A stretch of 64,000 bases of DNA from Opitutus sp. (GCA_009695305.1 SIBG01000002.1:1-64000); one strand, 5' to 3'. Numbered from the stretch's first letter, positions 33,010 through 43,231 are shown. Numbers and translations are program-made. Notes: generated from the letters alone by a model not told the origin.

Positions 33010-35469
33010 ATGAAAATTTCCCTCAACTGGCTCAAAGACTACGTCGCCCTCGACGCTTCCGTCGAAGAAATCTCCCGCGCGATCACCTTCCTCGGCTTCG
33101 AGGTCGAAGGCGTTGCCCAGACCGGCGCACCGAAACTGGACCATGTTGTCGTCGGTGAAATCCTCACGCGGGCCAAGCACCCCAATGCCGACAAGCTCTC
33201 CGTCTGCACGGTGGATGTGGGCCCCGCTGGCGGCGTGAAGACCATCGTGTGCGGCGCGCACAATTGCGACGCCGGCCATCGCGTGCTCGTCGCGCTGCCC
33301 GGCGCCGTCCTGCCCGGCAATTTCCAAATCAAGCAGTCAAAAATCCGCGGCCAGGCCTCCGACGGCATGATGTGCTCGCCCGACGAAATCGGCCTGGGCA
33401 GCGATCACAGCGGCCTGCTGATTCTCTCCGGCCAGCCCGCGCTCGGCGCCGCCATGAACGCCGTGCTTCCGCCCGGCGACACTGTATTCGACATCGAAAT
33501 CACGCCGAACCGCCCCGATTGCCAATCGCACCTCGGCATCGCCCGCGAACTCGCCGCGTGGTTCAAGCTGCCGCTCGTCTACCCGCAGGAAAAATTCCGC
33601 GGTGATGTCACCGATGCGATCACCCGCACCGATCTGCTCAGTGCGGTCCGCGTGGACTCGTCTGAGGATTGCCCGCTTTACACCGCGCACCTCATCACCG
33701 GCATCAAGATCGGCCCGAGCCCGGCGTGGATGCAGACCCGCCTCCAGGCCGTCGGCCTCCGCCCGATTAACAATGTCGTGGACGTCGGCAACTACGTGAT
33801 GCTCGAGACCGGCCAGCCGCTGCACGCGTTCGATGCGCGCAAGCTCGGTGGCAACCAGATCATCGTCCGCCACGCCGCCGACGGCGAAAAAATCACCACC
33901 CTCGACGACAAGGAGCGCACGCTCACCAGCAGGATGCTCGTCATCGCCGACGCGCAGAAACCGGTCGTCATCGCCGGCATCATGGGCGGCCAGAATTCCG
34001 GCGTGAGCGCCGACACCACCGACCTTGTCCTCGAGTGCGCCATCTTCAAGCGCCAATCCACCCGGTGGACGTCGCGCCGCCTCGGTCTTTCGTCGGACTC
34101 TTCCTATCGCTACGAACGCGGCGTCGATCCGCACAGCGCCCTCGAAGCCGCCTACCGGGCCGTCGATCTCATCATCGAGACTGCCGGCGGCCAGGTCGTC
34201 GGCCCCGTTTACAAAGTCGGCGGCGACGTGCCGTGGCAGCGCGAGGTGGTCGTCACGCACGGCTTCATCTGCGAGAAGCTTGGTTTCGAGATTCCCGAGG
34301 CCGAAATGGAAACCGCATTCGAGTCCCTCGAACTCAACGTCACGCACAAGGAGCCCACCGATCTCCGCGGCACCGCGTGGACCGTCAGCATCCCAAGCTG
34401 GCGCGACGATCTCGACCGACCCATCGACCTCGTCGAGGAAGTGCTACGACTTTTTGGCACGGAGAAAATTCCCGCAGCCGTCGTTACGGCGCCGGGCCTC
34501 GTCGGCGACGACGATCCGGTCGTGCTCTTCAATCGCCGCGTGACGGACTACCTGGTCGGCCACGATTTCCACGAGTGCGTGAACTACACGCTGCGCCCCG
34601 CGCAGGAACTCGCCACGTGGGTCTCGGCGACCGCCGCGCAGGAACTCGCGCTCGCCAATCCCTTCGTCGACGACCAGTCGCATCTGCGCCCGACCCTGAT
34701 CATGGGCCTGCTCGATTCGCTCAAGCTCAACCAGTCGCGTGGCGTCGCCGCCTCGCTCCTTTGCGAGACCGGCCGGGTATTTATCGAGCACAACGGCCAG
34801 AATCTCGAGTGCGCCGCGGTCGCGTTCATCATCACCGAGTCCGGCGCCGACCGGCCCTGGCTCAAGCGGGCGCCCGCTGATTTCTATTCGGTGAAGCACC
34901 ACGTCACCGCTCTCGCCACCGCCGCCGGCGTTGACCTCGCGCGGCACTCACTGGCGCCGATCATCGGCCCGTTTTTCGGCTGGCAGGAGGGGCATTCCGC
35001 CGCGGCCGGCGAAATGGCCCACGGCTGGACGGCGCGCTTCGGCCTGTTGAATCTCGCGATGGTCAAGCAGCTGGGCGTCGCGGGCCAAGTCTACGCCGGC
35101 ATCTTCGCGATCTTGCCAGAGCAACTCAACGCGACCTCCGCGCGCCGCCGCTACGCCGACTTCAGCCTCTTCCCGGCGGCGCTGCGCGACCTCGCGCTCG
35201 TGGTCGACGAGCCGACGCCGGCGACCGACGTGCAACGGGCGCTGGTGAAAATCGCCCGCGTCGCGGTGGGCCCCGCCTTCGCGCTCGAAAGCATCAAGGT
35301 CTTCGATGTCTATCGCGGCAAGGGATTGCCGGAAGGGAAGAAGAGCCTCGCCTTCGGCCTCGTATTTCGTGCCGCCGAACGCACCCTCACCGACGAAGAA
35401 GTAAACGTCGTCTTCCAAAAAGTGCAGGACGAGATCGTGAAGACCTCCGGCTGGCAGGTGCGGAAGTAG
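33010..35469 (+). CDS. pheT: Phenylalanyl-tRNA synthetase beta subunit
   Basis: The 819-residue beta subunit, which holds the editing and tRNA-binding parts. An N-terminal OB-fold tRNA-binding domain (residues about 38-150, with AKHPNADKLSVC), the B3/B4 editing domain, the B5 domain, the catalytic-like core and the C-terminal anticodon-binding FDX-ACB domain (RRYADFSLFPAALRDLALVV at about residue 715) appear in order. It is directly downstream of pheS and convergent with the DUF1501 gene. Confidence 0.97.
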   Translation: MKISLNWLKDYVALDASVEEISRAITFLGFEVEGVAQTGAPKLDHVVVGEILTRAKHPNADKLSVCTVDVGPAGGVKTIVCGAHNCDAGHRVLVALPGAVLPGNFQIKQSKIRGQASDGMMCSPDEIGLGSDHSGLLILSGQPALGAAMNAVLPPGDTVFDIEITPNRPDCQSHLGIARELAAWFKLPLVYPQEKFRGDVTDAITRTDLLSAVRVDSSEDCPLYTAHLITGIKIGPSPAWMQTRLQAVGLRPINNVVDVGNYVMLETGQPLHAFDARKLGGNQIIVRHAADGEKITTLDDKERTLTSRMLVIADAQKPVVIAGIMGGQNSGVSADTTDLVLECAIFKRQSTRWTSRRLGLSSDSSYRYERGVDPHSALEAAYRAVDLIIETAGGQVVGPVYKVGGDVPWQREVVVTHGFICEKLGFEIPEAEMETAFESLELNVTHKEPTDLRGTAWTVSIPSWRDDLDRPIDLVEEVLRLFGTEKIPAAVVTAPGLVGDDDPVVLFNRRVTDYLVGHDFHECVNYTLRPAQELATWVSATAAQELALANPFVDDQSHLRPTLIMGLLDSLKLNQSRGVAASLLCETGRVFIEHNGQNLECAAVAFIITESGADRPWLKRAPADFYSVKHHVTALATAAGVDLARHSLAPIIGPFFGWQEGHSAAAGEMAHGWTARFGLLNLAMVKQLGVAGQVYAGIFAILPEQLNATSARRRYADFSLFPAALRDLALVVDEPTPATDVQRALVKIARVAVGPAFALESIKVFDVYRGKGLPEGKKSLAFGLVFRAAERTLTDEEVNVVFQKVQDEIVKTSGWQVRK

Positions 35470-35489
35470 TTCTCGGTTTCCTGCCCTGG

Positions 35490-36950
35490 CTACGCGATCG
35501 CTTTCGTGATCACATTCCCCGCCACGTCTGTCAGCCGTTCGTTGCGGCCGTTGTGGCGATAGGTGAGGCGGGTGTGGTCGAGGCCGAGCAGGTGCAGGAT
35601 CGTCGCGTGGATGTCGTGCACGTGCGCGACTTCGCCTTCGGCGCGCAGGCCCACGGCGTCGGTCGTGCCGATGGCCTGGCCGCCTTTCACGCCGCCGCCG
35701 GCGAGCCACATGGAAAAGCCGTGCGGGTTGTGGTCGCGGCCGTTGCTGCCCTCGCTCATCGGCATGCGGCCAAATTCGCCGCCCCAGATCACGAGCGTCG
35801 AGTCGAGCAGGCCGCGCGATTTTAGATCCTTGAGCAGGCCGGCGACGGGGAGGTCGCTCGCGCCACAGAGCTTGGAGTGGTTGCCCTCCATGTCGGAGTG
35901 GCCGTCCCAGCCGTTGGTGTCGCCGCAGTAAAGCTGCACGAAGCGCACGCCGCGCTCAACCATGCGGCGCGCGAGCAGGCAGCGCAGGCCAAACTCCGCC
36001 GTGCGCGGCTCGTCGAGGCCGTAGAGGATGCGCGTGGCGGTGGTTTCCTTGGAAACATCCACGACCTCGGGCGCGTGGCTCTGCATCCGGAACGCCAGCT
36101 CGTAGGCTGCGATGCGCGCACCGAGTTCGGAGTCCTCGTCACCGGGCGCGAGCTGCCCGCGATTGAGCTGGTTGATGAAGTCGACGGTCGCGCGCTGCTG
36201 CTGCGCGCTGACGCCCTTCGGCGTGTTGAGATTGAGAATCGGCGATTCGCCCCCGCGCAGGATCGTGCCCTGGAAGGCCGCGGGCATGTAGCCGTTGCTC
36301 CACGCGGGCGCGCCGCCTTTCACCCAGCCCGCCGGATCGGGCATGACGACAAACGCGGGCATGTTTTGGTTTTCCGAACCGAGCCCGTAGGTCGCCCAAG
36401 CGCCGAGGCTCGGCCGGCCCATCAAAATCGAGCCGGTGTTCATCTGGTAGACCGACTCGGGGTGCGTGACGCTGTCCGCACGGCAGCTGCGGATGACGCA
36501 CAAATCGTCGGCGCAACTGGCGATGTGCGGGAGGAAATCGGAAATCTCGATCCCCGATTGCCCGCGCGGCCGGAATTCCCGCAGCGGAGCAAGGAGCTTG
36601 TTCTTCGCGACGGCGCGACGCGTCTTGAACGTGCCGAACGACTCCGGGATCGGCTGCCCCGCGAGGCGGATGAGCTCGGGCTTAGGGTCGAGCAGATCGA
36701 CGTGGCTCGGGCCGCCCGACATGAAAAGGAAGATCACGCGCTGCGCCTTGGCCGGGAAGTGCGGCGGCTTCGGCGCAAAGGGATTCGCGTTCGCGTTCAA
36801 CGCGGCGGACGCGGCGAGCAGGCCGTCGCGGTTGAGCAGCGCGGAGAGGGCGAGCATGCCGCAGCCGCCGCCGGCGTGCGCAAGGAACGAGCGGCGCGAC
36901 ACGGGCGATGCGGCGAATCCGCCGGGGCCGGGGCAGTAGTCAGTCGACAT
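35490..36950 (-). CDS. DUF1501 protein with twin-arginine signal
   Basis: A 486-residue secreted protein of the DUF1501 family, an alkaline-phosphatase-superfamily relative that is abundant in Planctomycetes and Verrucomicrobia. A Tat signal (SRRSFLAHAGGG at about residues 18-29) is followed by VIFLFMSGGPSHVDLLDPKP, the metal-site region. HSDMEGNHS, VIWGGEFGRMP and GRDHNPHGFSMWLAGGG are also present. It overlaps the start-end of the PSCyt gene by 11 bases. DUF1501-PSCyt pairs are usually co-expressed; their substrate is unproven, often linked to polysaccharide or sulfatase work. The ATG at 36950 is preferred to a TTG six bases upstream. Confidence 0.92.
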   Translation of the reverse strand: MSTDYCPGPGGFAASPVSRRSFLAHAGGGCGMLALSALLNRDGLLAASAALNANANPFAPKPPHFPAKAQRVIFLFMSGGPSHVDLLDPKPELIRLAGQPIPESFGTFKTRRAVAKNKLLAPLREFRPRGQSGIEISDFLPHIASCADDLCVIRSCRADSVTHPESVYQMNTGSILMGRPSLGAWATYGLGSENQNMPAFVVMPDPAGWVKGGAPAWSNGYMPAAFQGTILRGGESPILNLNTPKGVSAQQQRATVDFINQLNRGQLAPGDEDSELGARIAAYELAFRMQSHAPEVVDVSKETTATRILYGLDEPRTAEFGLRCLLARRMVERGVRFVQLYCGDTNGWDGHSDMEGNHSKLCGASDLPVAGLLKDLKSRGLLDSTLVIWGGEFGRMPMSEGSNGRDHNPHGFSMWLAGGGVKGGQAIGTTDAVGLRAEGEVAHVHDIHATILHLLGLDHTRLTYRHNGRNERLTDVAGNVITKAIA

Positions 36951-39384
36951 AGACAAAAGCGTTGAGGTTGAAGAGTCCGCGACACAGCTCGGCGAGCGGC
37001 GAGTGCGCGAGAAAATCCTGCGAGAGCCGGCGCTCCTGCCCCGTCGGCCCGCGGCCGATGATCAGGCGGTAGGCGAGGGTCAGGCGCGCTTCGGGCGACT
37101 CGGCCTCACGCTCGACTCGTTCGGCGGTGCGTGTGGCGGCGGCGAGCACCTCGTCGGCATTGAGCAATGTGAGCGACTGGGGCGCGGTCGTGCTGCGCTC
37201 GCGCGCGGAGCAGCTCAGGTTGTTGTCCGGCGCGTCGAAGACCTCGAGGAACGGGAAGCGGAGGTTGCGCCGCGCAAAGATGTAGAGGCTGCGGCGGGCG
37301 TGGTCGCGCGGGTCGGCGCTCACGGTCCAGCCCTTGGCGCCGGCATAGAGTTCACGCGGGATCGGCGGGAACACGCCGGGCCCGCCGACCTGCGGGTTGA
37401 GCTGGCCGCTGATCGCGAGCAGGCTGTCGCGGATGACTTCGCCCTCAAGCCGTAGGCGGTTCATGCGCGAGTAGAGTTTGTTTTCCGGATCGCGGGCGCG
37501 CGTCGCAGGCGTGGCGGCGGTCGATTGGCGGTAGGTGGCCGAGAGAAGCATCACGCGGTGCAGGTGTTTCACGCTCCAGCCGCGCGCGACGAATTCCGAC
37601 GCAAGCCAGTCGAGCAGCGCGGGGTGCGAGGGTTTCTGCCCGTGCGTGCCGAAGTCGCTCGGCGTCGCGACGAGGGCGCGGCCGAAATGGTGCCGCCAGA
37701 CCCGGTTCACCATCACGCGCGCCGTGAGCGGATTCGTCCGGCTCGCGACCCATTCGGCGAGCCCGGCACGTTTCGTCGAGACGGGCGGCGGTGCGGCGAG
37801 CACGTCGGGAAACGCGGGCGCGACTTCGGCGCCGGGCTGGTTGTAGTCACCGCGGTGGAGGACGTGGGTTTTGAGCGGCGGGCCGTTTTGCAACGAGAGC
37901 GTGGCGGGAAGCAGCGGTGGCTTCGGAAACGGCCGCAACCGCTCGTGCAGTTTCGCGAGCGCTTCCTTTTCCGGCTTTTTCAGCGCGGCCGCGAGTTCCT
38001 TGGGCGTGATCTCGACGAGGTGGACCGTCTCCAGAAAGAGATTCTGTTGCTCGGTGGTGCGCTGCTCCGCGGGAATCGCGTGCGCCCCCCGGCCCTCCGG
38101 CGAGAGCGTGGCCAGCTTGCGAGCATAGATGCGCTGCCGCGCCGGACCCTCGATCACATCGATCTCCGACTGAATGGAGGCAGTGAGTTCCTTGTAGCGT
38201 GCGGTCGCGGCCTCGTGCTCGGCCCGCTCGGCGGCGGTCGGCACCGGCAGGTCGGTGCGGAACTTCACGGACGTGAAGAACGCCTGCAGCGAGTAGTAGT
38301 CGCGCTGCGCGATCGGCTCGAATTTGTGATCGTGGCAGCGCGCGCAGCCGAGCGTGAGGCCGAGGAAGGCGAGCGACGCCGTGTCGGTCATGTCGTTGAG
38401 TGTGTTGCGCCGGCGCTGCACTTGGTCGGCGGAGTCCACCATGTCCGGGCCGAGCAGGTTGAACGCGGTCGCGATCAGCGCGTCGGGCTCGGCGGGAAAC
38501 AGCTCGTCGCCGGCGATCTGCTCGCGGACGAAGCGGTCGTAGGGTTTGTCGGCGTTGAAGGCGCCCACGACGTAGTCGCGGTAGCGCCACGCGTGCGGGC
38601 GGACGGTGTCGCTCTCGAAGCCGTCGCTCTCCGCAAAGCGTGCGAGGTCGAGCCAGTGGCGGCCCCAGCGCTCGCCGTAGTGCGGCGACGCCAGGAGGCG
38701 CTCGACGAGACGTTCATAGGCATCGGGCGCGGCGTCGCGCACAAACGCATCGATGTCCCCCGGCGTCGGTGGCAGGCCGATGAGGTCTAGCGTCACGCGG
38801 CGGATGAGCGTCTCCTTCTCTGCGGCCGCCGCGGGCGCGAGCGCTTTCGCTTCGAGCTCCGCGAGGATGAATCGATCGATCGGCGTGCGGACAGCGGCGG
38901 CGTTTTTCACCGCGGGTGGCTCGGGCCGGCGAACGGGCTGGAACGACCAGTGCGCGCGATCGTCGGCGGTGATGGCGAAGACCTTTTTTGCGGCCGCCGG
39001 GGCGCCGGGAGTCTTGTCGAGCGGCCGAGCGTAGGGCGCGCCGGCGGCGATCCAATCGGCTATCTGGTGGATAGCGGCATCGGGGAGCTTGGCCTCCTTG
39101 TGCGGCATCCCGGGCTCCTCGAGGTGCGCGACCATTTTGTAGAGCAGGCTCGCCTGTGGCTGGCCGGGCACGATGGCGGCGCCACTCTCGCCGCCGCGCA
39201 AGAGGGTATCACGCGTCACGAGGTCGAGGCCGGCCTTGGTCTTCTCGCCGCCGTGGCACGACACGCAGTGCGTCTCGAGCAGCGTGAGCACGCCGCCGGC
39301 ACCGTGGCCGAGCGGGAGTTTTTCCTGCGCGCCCAGCGTCGCGCCGAACGCGAGGGCGGAAAGCAGGACAGCGTGGCGTTTCAT
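36940..39384 (-). CDS. Planctomycete-type cytochrome c with DUF1549 and DUF1553 domains
   Basis: An 814-residue protein with a signal peptide (residues 1-19). The PSCyt1-like cytochrome c segment has the heme site CVSCH (Cys40, Cys43, His44). DUF1549 (about residues 165-370, with RRVTLDLIGLPPTP and HYGERWGRHWLDLARF) and DUF1553 (about residues 530-780, with WVASRTNPLTARVMVNRVWRHHFG) follow. It is the usual partner of DUF1501 proteins. It is thought to work in the periplasm as an electron-carrying partner, but the reaction is unknown. Confidence 0.92.
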   Translation of the reverse strand: MKRHAVLLSALAFGATLGAQEKLPLGHGAGGVLTLLETHCVSCHGGEKTKAGLDLVTRDTLLRGGESGAAIVPGQPQASLLYKMVAHLEEPGMPHKEAKLPDAAIHQIADWIAAGAPYARPLDKTPGAPAAAKKVFAITADDRAHWSFQPVRRPEPPAVKNAAAVRTPIDRFILAELEAKALAPAAAAEKETLIRRVTLDLIGLPPTPGDIDAFVRDAAPDAYERLVERLLASPHYGERWGRHWLDLARFAESDGFESDTVRPHAWRYRDYVVGAFNADKPYDRFVREQIAGDELFPAEPDALIATAFNLLGPDMVDSADQVQRRRNTLNDMTDTASLAFLGLTLGCARCHDHKFEPIAQRDYYSLQAFFTSVKFRTDLPVPTAAERAEHEAATARYKELTASIQSEIDVIEGPARQRIYARKLATLSPEGRGAHAIPAEQRTTEQQNLFLETVHLVEITPKELAAALKKPEKEALAKLHERLRPFPKPPLLPATLSLQNGPPLKTHVLHRGDYNQPGAEVAPAFPDVLAAPPPVSTKRAGLAEWVASRTNPLTARVMVNRVWRHHFGRALVATPSDFGTHGQKPSHPALLDWLASEFVARGWSVKHLHRVMLLSATYRQSTAATPATRARDPENKLYSRMNRLRLEGEVIRDSLLAISGQLNPQVGGPGVFPPIPRELYAGAKGWTVSADPRDHARRSLYIFARRNLRFPFLEVFDAPDNNLSCSARERSTTAPQSLTLLNADEVLAAATRTAERVEREAESPEARLTLAYRLIIGRGPTGQERRLSQDFLAHSPLAELCRGLFNLNAFVYVD

Positions 39385-39509
39385 GCGGGGTGGGGTGTGG
39401 AGAGGCTGGCACCTGCCGCGGGAAAATCAACGCAGAGTTGCGCGGCCCGCGGAGGATTTGTCCGTTGCTTCGCGCGGCAGCGTTTGCCCTACTGCGCGTT
39501 TTCCCCGTC

Positions 39510-39800
39510 ATGTCCACCGCGCCTCAACTCGACATCGATCTCATCGCCAAACTCGCCCGCCTGGCGCTCACGCCCGGGGAAAAAGCAAAATTCGCCCAGC
39601 AGCTCGGCGATGTGCTCCACCACATCGAGCAGCTCTCCAAAGTTGACGTTTCTGGGGTCGAGCCCACCGCGCACGCGTCGCCGGTCTTCAATGTCTGGGC
39701 CGACGACATCGCGCAGCCCGGTTTGTCCGCCGAGGCGGCGCTAATGAACGCGCCGGCCCAGCGCGACCATATGGTCGTCGTCCCAAAGGTCGTCGAATAG
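39510..39800 (+). CDS. gatC: Asp/Glu-tRNA amidotransferase subunit C
   Basis: A 96-residue GatC, the clamp that holds GatA and GatB together. The pattern [22 protein letters not shown] and [18 protein letters not shown] is typical. The ATG at 39510 is chosen over an upstream start that would double the length without homology. It lies seven bases before gatA. GatCAB converts Glu-tRNA-Gln (and perhaps Asp-tRNA-Asn) to the correct form. Confidence 0.95.
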   Translation: MSTAPQLDIDLIAKLARLALTPGEKAKFAQQLGDVLHHIEQLSKVDVSGVEPTAHASPVFNVWADDIAQPGLSAEAALMNAPAQRDHMVVVPKVVE

Positions 39801-39807
39801 GCCGGCT

Positions 39808-41271
39808 ATGTCGTCCGAACTTTTCCTCCGTCCAATCACCGAGCTGGCCACCGCGCTCGATGAGAAAAAACTCTCCTCCGTCGAGCTCACGCAGACGGTC
39901 ATCGCCCGCACCAAAGCGGTCGACGGTCGTGTCAAGGCCTTCAACTCCTTCGACGAATCCGATGCGCTCACGCAAGCCGCCGCGTCCGATGCCCGCCGCG
40001 CGGCGGGGCAGGCGAGGGGCCCGCTCGAGGGGATTCCGATCGGGCTGAAAGATGTGATCGCCGTCACCGGTCAACCGCTGACCGCCTCGAGCAAGATGCT
40101 CGCGAACTTCGTCTCGCCCTACGACGCGACCGTCACGCAGAAGCTCAAGCACGCCGGCGCCGTCCTCTGGGGCCGGCTCAATTGCGATGAGTTCGCGATG
40201 GGCTCCTCCACGGAAAATTCCGCGTTTGGCCCGACCGGAAACCCCTGGGACACCACGCGGGTCCCGGGCGGCTCATCCGGCGGCAGTGCCGCCGCGCTCG
40301 CCGCGGGCGAAGCGATCGCGACGCTCGGTTCTGACACCGGCGGCTCCATCCGCCAGCCCGCCGCGCTCTGCGGTGTCGTCGGCCTCAAGCCGACCTACGG
40401 CCTCGTCTCGCGCTACGGCCTCATCGCGTTCGCCTCGTCGCTCGATCAGATCGGGCCCTTTGCGCGCACCGTCGAGGATGCGGCCATCGTGCTCGGCGCG
40501 ATCGCCGGTCACGACGAGCGTGACTCGACGTCGTTCAAAACCGACATCCCCAATTACCGCGCCGAACTCGCGACGCGCAAAGGTCCGTGGAAACTCGGCA
40601 TCCCGAAGGAATATTTTGGCGAAGGTCTTGATCCGGAAATCGCCACTGCGGTCGAGCAGGCGATTACGTTCTACCAAAAGCAGGGTTGCGAAATCAAAGA
40701 GGTTTCCCTGCCGCACACGCGTTACTGCCTCGACACCTATTACGTCATCGCGACGGCTGAGGCGTCGTCGAATCTCGCGCGGTATGACGGGATCCGCTAC
40801 GGCCACCGCTCGAAAAACGCGGCCGACGCCGTGGATCTCTACTCCCAGTCGCGAGCCGAAGGCTTCGGCCCCGAGGTCAAGCGCCGCATCATCCTCGGCA
40901 CCTACGTGCTCTCGAGTGGCTACTACGACGCCTACTATCTGCGTGCGCAAAAAGTCCGCACGCTGATCCGCCAGGATTTTCTGAACGCGTTCCGCGACGT
41001 CGATGCGCTGCTCACGCCGACCTCGCCGATGCCGGCGTTTAAGATCGGCGAGAAAGCCGACCCACTCGCGCTCTACCTCTGCGACATCTACACGATTGGC
41101 GTAAATCTCGCCGGCCTCCCCGGCATCAGCGTGCCCTGCGGGTTGACCAAGTCCGGTCTGCCGATCGGTGCCCAGCTCATCGGTCAGCCGTTCCAGGAAG
41201 CCAACCTCCTCGCCCTCGCGCACGCCTACGAACAGGCGCACGAGTGGCGCAACCAGCATCCCAAGCTCTGA
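39808..41271 (+). CDS. gatA: Asp/Glu-tRNA amidotransferase subunit A
   Basis: The amidase subunit (487 residues), which releases ammonia from glutamine. The Ser-cisSer-Lys triad is intact: Lys81 (GLKDV), Ser156 (GGSSGGS) and Ser180 ([11 protein letters not shown]), with the family's usual spacing. The C-terminal part includes the [11 protein letters not shown] motif. The gene is followed by the GxxExxY element before gatB, an unusual interruption of gatCAB. Confidence 0.97.
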   Translation: MSSELFLRPITELATALDEKKLSSVELTQTVIARTKAVDGRVKAFNSFDESDALTQAAASDARRAAGQARGPLEGIPIGLKDVIAVTGQPLTASSKMLANFVSPYDATVTQKLKHAGAVLWGRLNCDEFAMGSSTENSAFGPTGNPWDTTRVPGGSSGGSAAALAAGEAIATLGSDTGGSIRQPAALCGVVGLKPTYGLVSRYGLIAFASSLDQIGPFARTVEDAAIVLGAIAGHDERDSTSFKTDIPNYRAELATRKGPWKLGIPKEYFGEGLDPEIATAVEQAITFYQKQGCEIKEVSLPHTRYCLDTYYVIATAEASSNLARYDGIRYGHRSKNAADAVDLYSQSRAEGFGPEVKRRIILGTYVLSSGYYDAYYLRAQKVRTLIRQDFLNAFRDVDALLTPTSPMPAFKIGEKADPLALYLCDIYTIGVNLAGLPGISVPCGLTKSGLPIGAQLIGQPFQEANLLALAHAYEQAHEWRNQHPKL

Positions 41272-41275
41272 TTTT

Positions 41276-41737
41276 GCCACAGAGAACACAGAGCTCAGAC
41301 ACAGAGTTCACAGAGGACAAACGTATGAATGATGAGATCAATCGACTGACAGAGCAGATCATCGGTGCGGCGATCGAGGTTCACAAAGACCTCGGTCCTG
41401 GGTTACTGGAGTCGGCCTATCAAAAGGCACTCGCCTACGAATTTCGTCTCAGGGGATTGGCCTTTGAGGAGCAGAAATTTTGTGCAGTTCGCTACAAAGA
41501 TCTGCTCATTGAGGATGCCTATCGGCTCGATTTTCTGGTCGGGCAAAGCGTAGCGGTGGAACTCAAGGCCATTGATGCACTGCTCGACGTCCACGATGCG
41601 CAGGTGCTCACTTACCTCCGCTTCTCGTCCTGTCGGATTGGACTCCTCTTCAATTTTCGAACCACTCCGCTCACCAAGCACGGTTTACGGCGTTTGGCTC
41701 TGTGACCTCTGTGTCCGAGCTCTGTGTTCTCTGTGGC
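41276..41737. mobile_element. Inverted-repeat element carrying a GxxExxY gene, in gatA-gatB gap
   Basis: The left end (41276-41315) and the reverse complement of the right end (41698-41737) are 40 bases each and match at 38 of 40 positions. Each end carries four CACAGAG heptamers at offsets 3, 12, 25 and 34. The 462-bp unit holds only the GxxExxY gene, whose last eight bases lie in the right repeat. No target-site duplication is seen (flanks cttgatttt-like on the left and ccactcct on the right). It sits between gatA and gatB. Ends and cargo are seen directly; mobility is inferred. Confidence 0.7.
41325..41705 (+). CDS. GxxExxY protein, PD-(D/E)XK nuclease-like fold
   Basis: A 126-residue protein of the GxxExxY family (Pfam PDDEXK_3). 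The name motif appears as GLLESAY (Gly26, Glu29, Tyr32). The nuclease-like site is Asp69 (YRLDFLVG) with Glu79 and Lys81 (VELKAID), the D...ExK spacing of the PD-(D/E)XK superfamily. The ATG at 41325 follows the left inverted repeat. The function of this family is not established. Because the gene is the only cargo of an inverted-repeat unit, a role in moving or maintaining the unit is an attractive guess. Base composition looks lower in GC than in its neighbours. Confidence 0.88.
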   Translation: MNDEINRLTEQIIGAAIEVHKDLGPGLLESAYQKALAYEFRLRGLAFEEQKFCAVRYKDLLIEDAYRLDFLVGQSVAVELKAIDALLDVHDAQVLTYLRFSSCRIGLLFNFRTTPLTKHGLRRLAL

Positions 41738-41758
41738 CCACTCCTTCACTCCCAGCTC

Positions 41759-43210
41759 ATGAACTACGAAGCCGTCATCGGTCTGGAGGTCCACGTCCAG
41801 ATCAAGACCAAGTCGAAAATATTTACGCGCGTCGCCGCCGGTTACGGGCACGAACCCAACACGCTCACCGATCCCGTCGTGCTCGCACTCCCCGGCGCGC
41901 TGCCGGTGATGAACAAGGCCGCCCTCGACGCCGTCATCAAGGCCGGCCTGCTCCTCGGCTGCGACATTGCGCCGGTCTGCAAGTGGGACCGGAAAAACTA
42001 TTTCTACCCCGACTCGCCGAAAAACTACCAGATCTCACAATACGACCAGCCCATCTGCCTCGGCGGGAGCGTCGAGATCGAGCTACCCGGGGCCGCGCGC
42101 AACCTCCTGGGTCAGCATAAAAAAATTCCACTCACCCGCATCCACCTCGAAGAGGACGTCGGCAAGCTTAACCACGGCGCCACCGACTCGCTGGTCGATT
42201 ACAACCGCGCCGGCACGCCGCTGATGGAGATCGTTTCCGAGCCCGCGATGCACACCGCCGACGAGGCCTTCGCCTATCTCACGTCGATTCGAGCCACGAT
42301 GATCTACGGTGGCATCTCCGACTGCGACATGGAGAAGGGCCAGCTGCGCTGCGACGCCAACATTTCCATCCGGCCCGTCGGCGAGACCAAGCTCGGCGTC
42401 AAGGTCGAGTTGAAGAATCTCAACTCCATCTCCTTCGTGCGCGACGGCATCGCCCACGAGATCAAGCGTCAGCTCGCCGTCGTCGAGCGCGGCGGCACGC
42501 TCGTGCAGGAGACGCGGGACTATGACGGCCAGGCCGGCACTTCGCAGTCGCTGCGCTCGAAGGAAATGGCGCACGACTACCGCTACTTCCCCGATCCTGA
42601 TCTCATGCCCGTAAAAGTGGACGAAGCGTGGAAGCAAAAACTCCGGACCGAGTGTCCCGAGCTACCGTTCGCGAAGCAGGAGCGCTTTTTCAAAGATTAC
42701 CAGTTACCCTACACGCTCACGTCCGTGCTCGTGTGGGACAAAGATCTCGCCGACTATTTTGAGGAGGCGGCAAAATTGAGCGGCAAACCGCAGGCCGCGG
42801 GCAACTGGATCGTTAACGACCTCCTGCGCGAACTCGGCGCTGCGAAGCTCGACCTCCTCACTTCAAAAGTCCGCCCCACTCACATCGCCGCGCTTGTGCA
42901 GCTGGTCGACTCCGGCGCCGTGCTGACCCATGCCGCCAAAGAAATTTTCGTCGAGATGTTTGCCACCGGCGACGACCCCGGAGCCATCGCCGACCGCCGT
43001 GGCCTCAAGGCCGCGCCGACCGACGCGGGCGAACTCGAGCAGTGGTGCCGCGACTCCATCGCGGCCAACGCGAAAGCTCTCGCCGAGTTCAAGGCCGGCA
43101 AAGACAGCGCGATCAACGCCTTCAAGGGGTCGATCATGAAAGCCGCCAAGGGCAAGGCCAACCCGAAGCTCGTCGACGAGACACTGCGCCGCCTGCTCGC
43201 GGCAAGTTAA
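41759..43210 (+). CDS. gatB: Asp/Glu-tRNA amidotransferase subunit B
   Basis: The tRNA-binding and kinase-like subunit (483 residues). It begins MNYEAVIGLEVHVQ, the canonical start, then has the GatB signature region YPDSPKNYQISQYD and LEEDVGKLNH. The tail (residues about 330-480) is the YqeY-like helical domain. An in-frame GTG at 41702 lies in the element's right repeat and would add 19 residues; the ATG at 41759 is better. The inserted element may have changed how gatB is transcribed. Confidence 0.96.
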   Translation: MNYEAVIGLEVHVQIKTKSKIFTRVAAGYGHEPNTLTDPVVLALPGALPVMNKAALDAVIKAGLLLGCDIAPVCKWDRKNYFYPDSPKNYQISQYDQPICLGGSVEIELPGAARNLLGQHKKIPLTRIHLEEDVGKLNHGATDSLVDYNRAGTPLMEIVSEPAMHTADEAFAYLTSIRATMIYGGISDCDMEKGQLRCDANISIRPVGETKLGVKVELKNLNSISFVRDGIAHEIKRQLAVVERGGTLVQETRDYDGQAGTSQSLRSKEMAHDYRYFPDPDLMPVKVDEAWKQKLRTECPELPFAKQERFFKDYQLPYTLTSVLVWDKDLADYFEEAAKLSGKPQAAGNWIVNDLLRELGAAKLDLLTSKVRPTHIAALVQLVDSGAVLTHAAKEIFVEMFATGDDPGAIADRRGLKAAPTDAGELEQWCRDSIAANAKALAEFKAGKDSAINAFKGSIMKAAKGKANPKLVDETLRRLLAAS

Positions 43211-43231
43211 GACGGAGCGAAAAGCGTCGCG

